The notes: generated by a model from the sequence alone, not told the origin. A stretch of 41,065 nt of DNA from Spirochaetia bacterium (GCA_021736475.1 JAIPFV010000014.1:1-41065); one strand, 5' to 3'. Shown: positions 15,809 through 23,783, counted from the first letter of the stretch. Translations and numbers: made by a program.

Positions 15809-17941
15809 ATGCGCATTCGAACGAAGCTCGGATTTGTTGAGTTGATTCTAGTGATCGGATTTCTGATCGCCATGGGAGTAGTAATTTTCTACACCAATTC
15901 AATTATTAGATTAAAAGACTTCCAGGTACAATCTAATGTAGTCATGTCGTCTTTACGGAGGATGAATTACCAAACTCAAAGTTTGCTGACTACCCGTGCC
16001 CCAGTAATAGAAATTAGTGTGCATTGGACCAATACCATCAATGAATTTGAACGAGACCTGGAAGCCCTTTCCGGTTATTCCAATTTGATGGTTTTAAGCA
16101 GCACTCAGAAAGAACAGATGGCGGAACTCACCGGCTGGTGGGAACAGATCTACCAGTGGTACTACAAACCGGCTATCGACCATTTACAGAAAATGCAGGT
16201 AAGTGAGGCTGGAAGAGCAATTGGCAGCCGTGGAATTCTGCGCACTTTGCTTGAATTACAGTCTACAGAGGCGGAGCCCCCCGATTTTTTAGGACAACTT
16301 CACACTATCCGTAACTATCGCGACCTCATCATGGATGAGACCCAGACATTCAGTGATCGGCTGCTTGAACTTACCTCCAGCATCGAGCGACAGGTAGACA
16401 GCAATATTCAGCAGAGTTACCGAATTGTTATTGCTCTGATTGTACTGACAGTCTTGCTCACTATCTTTATTACCACACGCTTTGCTCACTTAATGGGCTC
16501 AAGAATTCGAAAGGTTGAACAGGCGATGCGGCATTTGGCACGGGGCGATTTCTCCACTCAGCTCGATATCCAATCAAAAGATGAGTTTCAGGAACTGTCG
16601 GAAAACTATAATATTTTGAAAACACAGCTTCAGGAGAAATTGAACTCCGTGCTGGGCTTTATGGTCGATATTAGTAATTCCCTGGCTGAAGGCCCTCAGC
16701 TGCAGCGTATCATGAATATCATTACCAGTTCAGCTGTAGAAAACACCGATGCCGACGGAGCGGCCCTTTACCTGGTAGACAGCGAGCAGAAAAAGCTGGT
16801 TCCTCAGACTTTTTCCGGTGACTTTATCCCGCCCTTCCCGGTTCCGGAAGAGGCTGCTAAATCACAAAAAAACGCCCTGGAATACGCCCGGGAGACCCAA
16901 CTTACAATTGGGGAGAACGCAATTGGAACCGCGGTTGAAAACGTAAAACCCCTCTTTATTCGTTCCGCCTCCGAACTGAGTAATGGAACGCTCGGGATTC
17001 ACAGAGAAAAGGATGACCCCCTGTACATTGAATCAATGATCATAAGCCCGCTGATGATCTCTCAACGGGTGTTAGGTACCATTGTAATGACAAAAAAAGC
17101 CGGTGGAGGGAATTTCACTGACCTCGACTTTACCCATATGCAGACTTTTGCAGACTATGCCGCTCTTACAATCGACAACATTTTCAACTACGAAGAGCTG
17201 ATTGAAAAGCGTGAAATGCACCGGGAAATCGAGATAGCCGCAAATATCCAGAAAGGCCTGCTGCCGCGGGAAATACCGGAACTCTCTTCAACCCAAATGG
17301 CAGCCTTTTCCCGAGCTGCAAGGGGAATAAGTGGTGACTATTACGATGCTTTTTTGATCGAGAAGGGGATTCTAGGTGTCGTTGTCTGTGATGTAGTTGG
17401 AAAAGGAGTGCCGGCATCGCTTCTGATGGTAATGATACGTACAGTAATCAGACTTATATCCTCTCCCCAGCGAACTCCTGCTCAGCTGTTAACCCTGCTC
17501 AACCGGGGTATTATTGGAAGAATCGGTACCGAGCACTTCGCTACTCTGTGCATGTTCAGCTACAACGAAGAGAAAAAAGAGATCACTTATTCGAATGCAG
17601 CCCACCCGCCCCTGCTGCTCTACCGCTCTTCAGAGGATGAGTTTCTGGAGATTGATACTCCGGGACTGCCAATCGGTATTGAACAGAAGGAACAGTACCA
17701 ACAACGAAAATTCACCGTCCAATCCGGCGATATTATTATTCTCTTTACAGATGGTATTCCGGAGACCCGCTCCCCGGATGGTCGTGAGTACTCTACTGAA
17801 ACCATGAAAAGTTCCTTGAAGCAAGTGAAAGGAAAAACGGCTAAAGCAATTTCGAAGCACATACAAGATGATTTGGACCGTTTTACCGAGTCGGCTGAAC
17901 AACATGATGACCAGACGCTGTTTGTAATGAAAATTAAGTAA
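15809..17941 (+). CDS. Membrane-bound PP2C-type serine phosphatase (RsbU/SpoIIE-like) with HAMP and GAF domains
   Basis: A 710-residue sensor phosphatase. A first helix (about residues 7-30), an extracytoplasmic sensor region, and a second helix (about 208-228) lead into a HAMP linker (about 230-285). A GAF domain (about 300-455) and a C-terminal SpoIIE-type PP2C domain (about 470-710) follow. Catalytic metal-binding motifs include SGDYYDAF, VCDVVGKG, LFTDGI and HDDQTLFV. Such proteins dephosphorylate a STAS-domain antagonist, which then captures an anti-sigma kinase. A STAS protein and an HATPase are encoded convergently 2 kb away (19116-20026), the likely partners. Signals sensed by the N-terminal or GAF domains are unknown. 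Confidence 0.9.
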   Translation: MRIRTKLGFVELILVIGFLIAMGVVIFYTNSIIRLKDFQVQSNVVMSSLRRMNYQTQSLLTTRAPVIEISVHWTNTINEFERDLEALSGYSNLMVLSSTQKEQMAELTGWWEQIYQWYYKPAIDHLQKMQVSEAGRAIGSRGILRTLLELQSTEAEPPDFLGQLHTIRNYRDLIMDETQTFSDRLLELTSSIERQVDSNIQQSYRIVIALIVLTVLLTIFITTRFAHLMGSRIRKVEQAMRHLARGDFSTQLDIQSKDEFQELSENYNILKTQLQEKLNSVLGFMVDISNSLAEGPQLQRIMNIITSSAVENTDADGAALYLVDSEQKKLVPQTFSGDFIPPFPVPEEAAKSQKNALEYARETQLTIGENAIGTAVENVKPLFIRSASELSNGTLGIHREKDDPLYIESMIISPLMISQRVLGTIVMTKKAGGGNFTDLDFTHMQTFADYAALTIDNIFNYEELIEKREMHREIEIAANIQKGLLPREIPELSSTQMAAFSRAARGISGDYYDAFLIEKGILGVVVCDVVGKGVPASLLMVMIRTVIRLISSPQRTPAQLLTLLNRGIIGRIGTEHFATLCMFSYNEEKKEITYSNAAHPPLLLYRSSEDEFLEIDTPGLPIGIEQKEQYQQRKFTVQSGDIIILFTDGIPETRSPDGREYSTETMKSSLKQVKGKTAKAISKHIQDDLDRFTESAEQHDDQTLFVMKIK

Positions 17942-17946
17942 GCCCC

Positions 17947-19113
17947 TTAGAATCGCATAGCCAGGGTGATAAATGAGATATTATGCTGTTCAAAGCGATT
18001 TACATAACTGTCGAATAGGGTTCCCTGCCGGCGGCATTCTTCCTGCAGGTAGGTAAGATAAAACAACCCAAGTTGATCTTCGTGGTCAGCGGTAATGTGG
18101 CTGTAAAACTCCGACAGGTCTTTGCCTTGGGTCTGTAGCTGTTTCTTATCCTCAATATCCCTGCGGATGCTGTCTGCCTCTGTCGACTGATTAAAGAACA
18201 TAATCTGAAAGGGGTTAGTTTCGGTTACTGTGCCGTGCCGCCCCTGAATTCTCCAGGAGATGGCAGCTTTTTCATTGTGGGCTTCCATGCTCTCCAGTAC
18301 TTTAAGCCTGTCATTTTTATTTTTCATAAAGTGCTCTAAATCAACTTTCCCCTGCAAATAATTATCGACCGCTTTCTGCATCAAGCTTTTTTCAGAGAGA
18401 GTTGCCAATTCAAGAACCAAAAGGCTCAGGTAATCGGCGATATTGGTCTTTGCCAGATAGCTCCAGACTACTCCATCCAAAGCCTTAATTGTACTGGTAA
18501 AGTTATGGGTCTCTCCCCGTTCACGGGCAAGCAAAGCCCAAATAAGCGGATTTAGCTGCTCCAAAAAGTTCTGCCCCTTAAGACGCAGCTGTTGATCTTC
18601 CTCTTGCGACAGCTCTTCTAATTCCGGCAAGTGAAGTCGGAAGATCTCTTCAACCGCTTCTCTAAAAACCGGCTTCACTTTCTCAAACTGCTGGTTGTAC
18701 TCCGTACTCTTGTTCTGCTGCAAAATAGTCTGGGTATTTAGAGCACCCCCAGGGTTTTTACGATTCCATTGCACCACCATCGGTGCCTCTTTTAACGCTT
18801 TCGCCAGCTTTCCAGAATACTCCTTATACAGTACTCCATAGGCAATCAATTTAGCCAGATCCATGATTTCGGTACGTTTAGAGGTAAAGTCACTGCGGGA
18901 CACTTCGAGTCGTGAGATATAACCTGCATATACGAGTCGCTGAAGGGTTTTGGCGGAATAGCTGTGCAGAACCACCGCGCCGGGGTCTACCTGCGACCTC
19001 CCCTGCATGTATTCGTTCGTTCGATGCCGCTGGTTAAAAAAGTATTCACCCTCATCGGTGAGAGTGAGTTGTACGGGCAGTTCAATTATCGAAGACTTAG
19101 TATCTCTTCCCAT
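17947..19113 (-). CDS. Unknown 388-residue protein in the partner-switching operon
   Basis: I do not recognise this protein. It has no signal peptide or membrane helix, is rich in charged and amphipathic helical segments (many Glu, Lys, Gln, Leu), and shows no nucleotide-binding motif. It is the third gene of a run with the STAS antagonist and the HATPase. Its start is 3 bases from the HATPase stop and has no clear ribosome-binding site, so its translation is probably coupled to that of the HATPase. Its position is where a sigma factor or other output would sit in a Bacillus-type operon, but no sigma region 2 or 4 could be read. A role as the target or effector of the switch is a hypothesis. 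The gene ends 5 bases from the stop of the phosphatase gene on the other strand. Confidence 0.7.
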   Translation of the reverse strand: MGRDTKSSIIELPVQLTLTDEGEYFFNQRHRTNEYMQGRSQVDPGAVVLHSYSAKTLQRLVYAGYISRLEVSRSDFTSKRTEIMDLAKLIAYGVLYKEYSGKLAKALKEAPMVVQWNRKNPGGALNTQTILQQNKSTEYNQQFEKVKPVFREAVEEIFRLHLPELEELSQEEDQQLRLKGQNFLEQLNPLIWALLARERGETHNFTSTIKALDGVVWSYLAKTNIADYLSLLVLELATLSEKSLMQKAVDNYLQGKVDLEHFMKNKNDRLKVLESMEAHNEKAAISWRIQGRHGTVTETNPFQIMFFNQSTEADSIRRDIEDKKQLQTQGKDLSEFYSHITADHEDQLGLFYLTYLQEECRRQGTLFDSYVNRFEQHNISFITLAMRF

Positions 19114-19115
19114 GC

Positions 19116-19670
19116 TTAAGAGCTTGAGATCTCAATTCCAGGCCGTTTTTTTTCGTTAAAGTTCTTATATACTGCAATAGCGTTTTTCTTATCATTAAAC
19201 ACTACCCCGCCATCCCAGTACTCAACTGCGGCAAATAGGGCATTTCCACCGTCATCCTCGGTGCTGTTCGGTGTTCTATAAGAGAAATAGTTTTCCAGCT
19301 CTTCAAAGTTATGGTTTTCAAAGCATTCATTTCGTTTACTGTTGAATTGATTCCACTCTTCAATCTGTTGAAACCCCTCACCTTCATCCTCGACAATTAA
19401 ATGGGCATGTCCGGTACTAAAGGAGGCCCAGACTCTCACCTTTTTATCCGGATCCTTCTTATTACCATGGCGTACCGCATTTTTAATAAGTTCGCTTATC
19501 TGCTGCTCCAGCAAGTTAATCTCTTTGATCTCGGCGGGTGCTTTTTGAACAATCAACATTGAAAAAAAACGTACCTGACGGTAATCACTTGGAAATTCCT
19601 TATAAAACATTCCGCTCTTATCAAATAACGGATGTTTTCCGTCTATGAGTATCTCTTTAGTATGTGACAT
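19116..19670 (-). CDS. Anti-sigma-type serine kinase, HATPase_c fold (RsbW-like)
   Basis: A 184-residue ATPase of the RsbW/SpoIIAB kind. The N-box is clear (SELIKNAVRHGNKK, about residues 59-72), as is the G1 box (VEDEGEGF, about 93-100). The G2/ATP-lid region is unusual: after G1 there is an insert of about 40 residues, and the glycine-rich segment reads DDGGNALFAAVEYWDGG instead of the standard G-x-G-L-x pattern. Proteins of this class phosphorylate a STAS antagonist and bind a sigma factor or other target. The gene lies directly after the STAS gene (17 bases), as expected for a kinase-substrate pair. Confidence 0.82.
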   Translation of the reverse strand: MSHTKEILIDGKHPLFDKSGMFYKEFPSDYRQVRFFSMLIVQKAPAEIKEINLLEQQISELIKNAVRHGNKKDPDKKVRVWASFSTGHAHLIVEDEGEGFQQIEEWNQFNSKRNECFENHNFEELENYFSYRTPNSTEDDGGNALFAAVEYWDGGVVFNDKKNAIAVYKNFNEKKRPGIEISSS

Positions 19671-19687
19671 ATTATTATCCCCTTAAC

Positions 19688-20026
19688 CTATGCACTCAAT
19701 TCTTGCAGAGCTGTTTTTACGTCTTCCACAATTGGAAAATATCCCATCAATTTAGTGAGCTTGATGACTTTTGCGACCGAGCCATGCACATTGGTAATTC
19801 GCAGCTTGTAACCGTTTCGTTTGACCGAGGTAAAAATATGAATAAGGGCGCCTACACCACTACTGTCTATGTAATCGACACTCTCAAGGTTAATTACGAT
19901 TTTTGTAATGTTCTTATCAAGAAGCTTATTAATAACATCCTTTAGCTCATGGGCATTATATAGATCCATGTCGCCTTGGACATCTACAATATAAACGTCT
20001 TTGTATCTTCTAAAACCAATTTCCAT
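19688..20026 (-). CDS. STAS-domain anti-sigma factor antagonist (RsbV/SpoIIAA-like)
   Basis: A 112-residue single STAS domain. The phosphorylation site is within DYIDSSGVGAL at about residues 51-61, with the conserved Asp-Ser-Ser-Gly. In the unphosphorylated state such proteins bind the HATPase kinase and release its target; the kinase phosphorylates the Ser and the PP2C phosphatase reverses it. It is the first gene of the three-gene minus-strand run with the kinase (19116-19670) and the unknown protein (17947-19113). A ribosome-binding site (AAGGTAAG) precedes the ATG. Length and motif are standard. Confidence 0.92.
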   Translation of the reverse strand: MEIGFRRYKDVYIVDVQGDMDLYNAHELKDVINKLLDKNITKIVINLESVDYIDSSGVGALIHIFTSVKRNGYKLRITNVHGSVAKVIKLTKLMGYFPIVEDVKTALQELSA

Positions 20027-20080
20027 GCTCTTACCTTAAGTTGTGGGGTAATTTAATCGCTCGTGCAATTAGCGTAGTAA

Positions 20081-20109
20081 ACCGTATCACTATTCAAGTA
20101 ATACGTCAA
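20081..20109 (-). promoter_or_regulatory. Possible promoter of the STAS-kinase operon
   Basis: On the minus strand TTGACG (20109-20104), a 17-base spacer and TACGGT (20086-20081) lie about 55 bases before the STAS start. The -35 is good; the -10 matches the consensus only partly. Confidence 0.4.
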
Positions 20110-20119
20110 GAAAATACTA

Positions 20120-20154
20120 TTTCATCAATTTCATCGGTTTCATCCTATTTCATC
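20120..20154 (-). repeat. Four GATGAAA repeats at the 3' end of pcm
   Basis: The heptamer TTTCATC (GATGAAA on the coding strand) starts at 20120, 20129, 20138 and 20148, with spacings of 9, 9 and 10. The copy at 20148-20154 covers the last Met-Lys codons of pcm; the other three lie past its stop. Confidence 0.6.
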
Positions 20155-20765
20155 GGTACAAATCGAACAGCTCCATGCTCACTTTGCTCATACCCTGTTG
20201 AAGTGCGCAGTATTCTAACCAAGTATTGTTCCATTGTTCCAATCGGTCCCACCATTCGACCACCTATCTTCAGCTGCTCTAAGAGTTGATCAGGAATTTT
20301 ACCCGGAGCTGCAGACAGCAGGATTACATCATAGGGAGCTGCTTCCGGATACCCCTCGTAGCCGTTTCCCTGGATACAATGGACCGAGGAATATCCATTT
20401 TCTTCAAGATATTTCTGTGCCCGTTCAGAAAGTCGGCCGATACGTTCGATAGTATATACCTCTTCAGCTAGGAGCGAAAGAATTGCTGCCGCGTAGCCTG
20501 AGCCGGTACCTATTTCAAGGACCTTTTCGGTACCTTTAAATTCGGCAAGCTCACACATTTTAGCTACAATATACGGCTGGCTGATGGTCTGACCGGATCC
20601 AATTGACAGAGGCGCATCTGCATAGGCGCTTGCCGGATCAACTTCAGGCACAAACCGATGGCGCGGGACCTGTTTTAAAGCCCGCAGGAGTCGAGCGTCA
20701 TTAATACCGCGGGAAGCGATCTGCTCTTCCACCATTCTATGCCGGTACTGCTCTGTGAAACCCAT
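20145..20765 (-). CDS. pcm: Protein-L-isoaspartate O-methyltransferase
   Basis: A 206-residue cytosolic SAM-dependent methyltransferase. It methylates L-isoaspartyl residues in aged proteins and starts their repair. The SAM motif EIGTGSGYAAA is at about residues 82-92. The N-terminal motifs (VPRHRFVP and PLSIGSGQTISQPYIVA) and the C-terminal VRFVPM are typical. A ribosome-binding site (AGAGGGGG) precedes the ATG at 20765. It is divergent from the XRE regulator gene, with a 110-base region between that contains a perfect inverted repeat. Function in stationary-phase or stress survival fits the nearby stress-signalling module. Confidence 0.95.
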   Translation of the reverse strand: MGFTEQYRHRMVEEQIASRGINDARLLRALKQVPRHRFVPEVDPASAYADAPLSIGSGQTISQPYIVAKMCELAEFKGTEKVLEIGTGSGYAAAILSLLAEEVYTIERIGRLSERAQKYLEENGYSSVHCIQGNGYEGYPEAAPYDVILLSAAPGKIPDQLLEQLKIGGRMVGPIGTMEQYLVRILRTSTGYEQSEHGAVRFVPMK

Positions 20766-20792
20766 AGAGACCCCCTCTATAACTCTCTTCCA

Positions 20793-20809
20793 GCGAGTAT
20801 TTTACTCGC
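20793..20809. promoter_or_regulatory. Perfect 7-bp inverted repeat between pcm and the XRE gene (possible operator)
   Basis: GCGAGTA and TACTCGC are separated by TTT. Neither strand has a T-run after it, so it is not a standard terminator. It lies 10 bases upstream of the -35 box of the XRE gene and 27 bases upstream of the pcm start, a position suited to control of either gene. The XRE protein is an obvious candidate binder, unproven. Confidence 0.45.
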
Positions 20810-20819
20810 AAAAGAAATC

Positions 20820-20847
20820 TTGTTTCTATTTACCAGTATATTATGTT
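20820..20847 (+). promoter_or_regulatory. Sigma-70-type promoter of the XRE regulator gene
   Basis: TTGTTT (20820-20825), a 16-base spacer and TATGTT (20842-20847) lie 28 bases before the ATG. A ribosome-binding site (AGAAGGTG) follows. Confidence 0.5.
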
Positions 20848-20875
20848 AGTCTAAGGTAAACAAGAAGGTGATATT

Positions 20876-21247
20876 ATGACAAAAGTGCAGGAATTACTAG
20901 TGGTGAATCTAAAGCGAGCCCGGTACAACAAAGGTCTCTCACAAATGAAGCTGGCTGAACGGGCCAATCTTTCTCTGGGATTTATTGGCGATATTGAATC
21001 AGGCAAAAAGTTCCCTTCTGCCAATTCGATTCAAAAGATCGTAGATTCGCTGAAAATTCAACCCTTTGAGCTCTTTATTGATATCCACGACTCGCATCTA
21101 AACTGTCCCCTCTCAAAACTACGCTGTGTACAGACCGAATTGGTAGGAAAAATAGACGAAGAAATTTCACAGACCTTGAACAAGCATTTCTATGCTGCAG
21201 ATATTTCAAAGGCATCTGTCAATTCCACTAAGGGACGAGGTTTATAG
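20876..21247 (+). CDS. XRE-family helix-turn-helix regulator
   Basis: A 123-residue DNA-binding protein. The Cro/CI-type HTH spans about residues 8-65, with QMKLAERANLSLGFIGDIESG as the core and a typical FPSANSIQKI helix after it. The C-terminal 55 residues match no domain I know and carry two cysteines spaced by six residues (NCPLSKLRC, residues 82 and 89), which could sense redox state or metal but are not proven to. It is followed after 76 bases by the CBS-HATPase gene on the same strand, so it may regulate that cluster and itself. The palindrome upstream of its promoter is a candidate operator. Confidence 0.83.
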   Translation: MTKVQELLVVNLKRARYNKGLSQMKLAERANLSLGFIGDIESGKKFPSANSIQKIVDSLKIQPFELFIDIHDSHLNCPLSKLRCVQTELVGKIDEEISQTLNKHFYAADISKASVNSTKGRGL

Positions 21248-21323
21248 GAACTCCCGCAGCATCTCCCGCAGCAAATGGACAGAACGGCTACACCTACAGC
21301 CCAAAAACATCTATACTACAGGT

Positions 21324-22274
21324 ATGCAGAGTATACCTATAAATACATACGATTCGCCCACTGCCGTACTTGAACTCATCTATAAATTAAAAGTTAAAGA
21401 TGTAATGACTTCCGATATCCATACCAGCACACCCAGTACCACTATGGGTCAAGTCCGGACCATTCTCAAGGCCAATAGCATTACCGGCCTTCCGGTGATA
21501 GAAAACAAGCAAATACTTGGAATTGTCAGCATGGAAGATGTACTGCAAGCCCTCGATGCAGGCAGGATTGATGCGCCGGTAGAACAATATATGAGCAAAA
21601 AACTGATTGTCCTCGAAGAGGATATGCCGATTTTCTTTGCCATCTCTTATTTCGGACGCTACTCATACCGCCGGTTTCCGGTAATCAATAAAGCCAATGA
21701 GTTAGTCGGTATTGTAACCTCCCGGGATATAACCACCAAGCTCCTGCTTGAAGCCAACCGTGAAATTGAACGCTTAGAGGATGAAACCGGCACACCCCAG
21801 GAGGTGTATACCGGGCAGATTGAGCGATGGTTTACAGTACAGAGCTATGATTTCGAAAATGCCGGCTTTGCCTCTACAGAAATCAAAAAAATACTGAAGG
21901 GGAGAAGCATCAACAGTCAAACCGCCAGACGGATAGCAATTAGCGCATACGAACTCGAGATGAATTTGGTTGTCCATTCAAAGGGAGGTTCGATCCACTT
22001 TTTAATGGATGATAGCCGGGTCTTAGTACAGGCGGATGATACAGGACCGGGTATCGAAGACGTTGAGGCAGCCCTCACCGAGGGCTACACCACGGCAACT
22101 GAATGGATTCGTAGTTTGGGATTTGGAGCAGGAATGGGATTACCCAATGTGCAACGGGTTTCTGACGAATTTTCCCTTACCTCCGAGCCCTCCCGAGGAA
22201 CCCATGCTAAATCGATTATTCTACTGCCACGCCATGAACAAAAACAGATAAACCAAACTGCACAGAAGGAGTAA
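21324..22274 (+). CDS. CBS-pair plus HATPase serine-kinase-like protein
   Basis: A 316-residue fusion. Two CBS domains (about residues 25-80 and 88-145) are followed by a GHKL ATPase domain (about 165-305). N-box: AYELEMNLVVHSKGG; G1: ADDTGPGI; G2: LGFGAGMGLPNV. The ATPase is of the anti-sigma type rather than a sensor histidine kinase, because it lacks a dimerisation His domain. The frame is open to 21192, but the ATG at 21324 is preferred because sequence before it is not CBS-like and overlaps the XRE gene; its ribosome-binding site is weak. Homologues occur beside DRTGG and PHP genes and [FeFe]-hydrogenase genes in Clostridia and Thermotogae. Here it leads the same DRTGG and PHP genes. Confidence 0.85.
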   Translation: MQSIPINTYDSPTAVLELIYKLKVKDVMTSDIHTSTPSTTMGQVRTILKANSITGLPVIENKQILGIVSMEDVLQALDAGRIDAPVEQYMSKKLIVLEEDMPIFFAISYFGRYSYRRFPVINKANELVGIVTSRDITTKLLLEANREIERLEDETGTPQEVYTGQIERWFTVQSYDFENAGFASTEIKKILKGRSINSQTARRIAISAYELEMNLVVHSKGGSIHFLMDDSRVLVQADDTGPGIEDVEAALTEGYTTATEWIRSLGFGAGMGLPNVQRVSDEFSLTSEPSRGTHAKSIILLPRHEQKQINQTAQKE

Positions 22275-22277
22275 CCC

Positions 22278-22613
22278 ATGAAAGTACAGGCTATACAAGA
22301 CTGCATAACTGGGGAGTTTAAGACCCAGGGAGACCCGGCGGCGGAAATACAAAACGCTTATACCTCGGATCTGCTGAGCGATGTTATGGGAAATGCCCCC
22401 GCCGACAGTGTACTGATCACCGTTCAAGGTCATAAAAATACTGTGGCAGTTGCAAATTTGGTCGGAATGCCGGCCATTATTCTTTGTAACGGCCGCAGCG
22501 TACCCCAGGATATGCAGGAAAGTGCGGAGCAAGAGGAGATAGCTTTGTATACTACAAACCTAGACCAATTTACCGCATCTTATAAAATTGCCCACGCCCT
22601 GGGGAAAATTTAG
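22278..22613 (+). CDS. DRTGG-domain protein
   Basis: A 111-residue single-domain protein. The DRTGG domain is an allosteric ligand-binding module otherwise found between CBS domains in pyrophosphatases and in phosphotransacetylases. The core SVLITVQGHKNTVAVANLVG and the following AIILCNG are typical of the stand-alone form. A strong AAGGAG site precedes the ATG, and the gene begins 3 bases after the CBS-HATPase stop, so they are co-transcribed. It is probably a sensor or adaptor in the same pathway; its ligand is unknown. Confidence 0.82.
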   Translation: MKVQAIQDCITGEFKTQGDPAAEIQNAYTSDLLSDVMGNAPADSVLITVQGHKNTVAVANLVGMPAIILCNGRSVPQDMQESAEQEEIALYTTNLDQFTASYKIAHALGKI

Positions 22614-22619
22614 AGCTCC

Positions 22620-23318
22620 ATGCACGTTACTGCCGACCTGCATATCCATTCCTGCCTCAGTCCCTGCGGAAGCTTAGAAATGTCACCTAAGCGGATAGCT
22701 GCAGAGGCGGCAGCCCGGCATATCGAAATGATGGCCATTACCGATCATAATTCATGCCGTAACGCCCCCGCCTTTGAAGAGTGCTGTAACAGGCAGGGTA
22801 TCGTTCCTTTGTTCGGAATGGAGGTCACCTCTATTGAGGAGGCACATGTGGTCTGTATATTTGAAGATACTCCTGGTGCACTAGATTTTGGCGAGTATAT
22901 AGAATCACGACTTCCGGAGGTGAGGGGGAGCTCACGCATGGGAGGAGACCAGGTATATGTCGATGCCGAGGAAAATATACTGGGCCAAGTAAACAAACTT
23001 TTAATTGCTGCTACGGATATCTCAATTGACCAGATAGTTACCATGGTTCATGAGCGAAACGGGCTTGTATTTCCGGCCCATATCGACCGACCTGCCTTTA
23101 GCATCGTTATGCAGTTAGGCTTCCTGCCGGAGCTTCCCTATGATGCGGTCGAGTGCGTAAACCCCAGCTGCGACATTGATACCCTGGGTCTCCCGATTAT
23201 CACCAATTCTGATGCCCATTATCCCGAGGATATCGCAAGCCGGCCAAGTGTATACCAGATGGACACTCCCACATTCAATGGCCTGAGGTCGGCCCTGAGC
23301 CGACAGCGCAGCCGGTAA
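22620..23318 (+). CDS. PHP-domain metal-dependent phosphoesterase
   Basis: A 232-residue PHP-family hydrolase. Metal-binding motifs are visible in order: DLHIHS near residue 6, ITDHN near 40, GMEVT near 66, a mid-protein PAHID near 155, and NSDAH near 199. Similar proteins hydrolyse small phosphoesters such as nucleoside 3',5'-bisphosphate or histidinol phosphate, and the exact substrate cannot be read. The gene starts 6 bases after the DRTGG stop and completes a three-gene unit. In other anaerobes this trio is next to hydrogenase genes, which are absent here. Confidence 0.88.
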   Translation: MHVTADLHIHSCLSPCGSLEMSPKRIAAEAAARHIEMMAITDHNSCRNAPAFEECCNRQGIVPLFGMEVTSIEEAHVVCIFEDTPGALDFGEYIESRLPEVRGSSRMGGDQVYVDAEENILGQVNKLLIAATDISIDQIVTMVHERNGLVFPAHIDRPAFSIVMQLGFLPELPYDAVECVNPSCDIDTLGLPIITNSDAHYPEDIASRPSVYQMDTPTFNGLRSALSRQRSR

Positions 23319-23332
23319 TTTAGCTGATTGAG

Positions 23333-23358
23333 TATTCGTTGAGTGTTATTCGTTGAGT
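23333..23358. repeat. 14-bp tandem duplication at the end of the receiver gene
   Basis: TATTCGTTGAGT occurs twice (23333-23344 and 23347-23358), 14 bases apart. The inner copy contains the last codons and stop of the receiver gene, the outer copy lies in the intergenic space. Confidence 0.6.
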
Positions 23359-23783
23359 ACATTTTTTAATCGTTCTAACACCTTTTTTCTTTCTAGCGGT
23401 TTAATAATATAATTTTTAGCCCCCAGCATAAACGACTTTTTTACTAAATCCTGACGCCCGAGAGCACTGATCATAACTACCTTGGCGTTGGAATCAAACT
23501 CGACAATTTTTTCCAGCGCGCTTACCCCATCCATTCCGGGCATGGTAATGTCCATTGTAACTAAATCGACCTTCGGAAAAAGAGCTTTGTATTTATCTAC
23601 AGCCTCACCCCCATCGCCGGCGGTATCCGCTATAGTATAACCTTCACTGGTGAGTATTTGATTGAGTTGTTTTTTAACAAAAATCGAGTCGTCTACCAGC
23701 AATACCCGATATGCAGACCCGTCCGGCTTCTGCCCATCGGGAGTACGATTATTGATTTCAGGATAATCCCCTGTGGTTTTCAA
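23346..23783 (-). CDS. CheY-like single-domain response regulator
   Basis: A 145-residue protein with one receiver domain (about residues 26-143) and a 25-residue polar N-terminal tail. The acidic pocket is LVDDS, the phosphorylation site is the Asp in TMDITMPGMDG, the switch Ser is in MISALG and the Lys in YIIKPL. There is no output domain, so it acts through protein contacts, as CheY does. The start is a TTG at 23783 with AGGGGG 5 bases before it; no ATG lies before the domain. It is convergent with the PHP gene and divergent from the homocysteine cluster. A cognate kinase is not next to it. Confidence 0.88.
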   Translation of the reverse strand: MKTTGDYPEINNRTPDGQKPDGSAYRVLLVDDSIFVKKQLNQILTSEGYTIADTAGDGGEAVDKYKALFPKVDLVTMDITMPGMDGVSALEKIVEFDSNAKVVMISALGRQDLVKKSFMLGAKNYIIKPLERKKVLERLKNVLNE

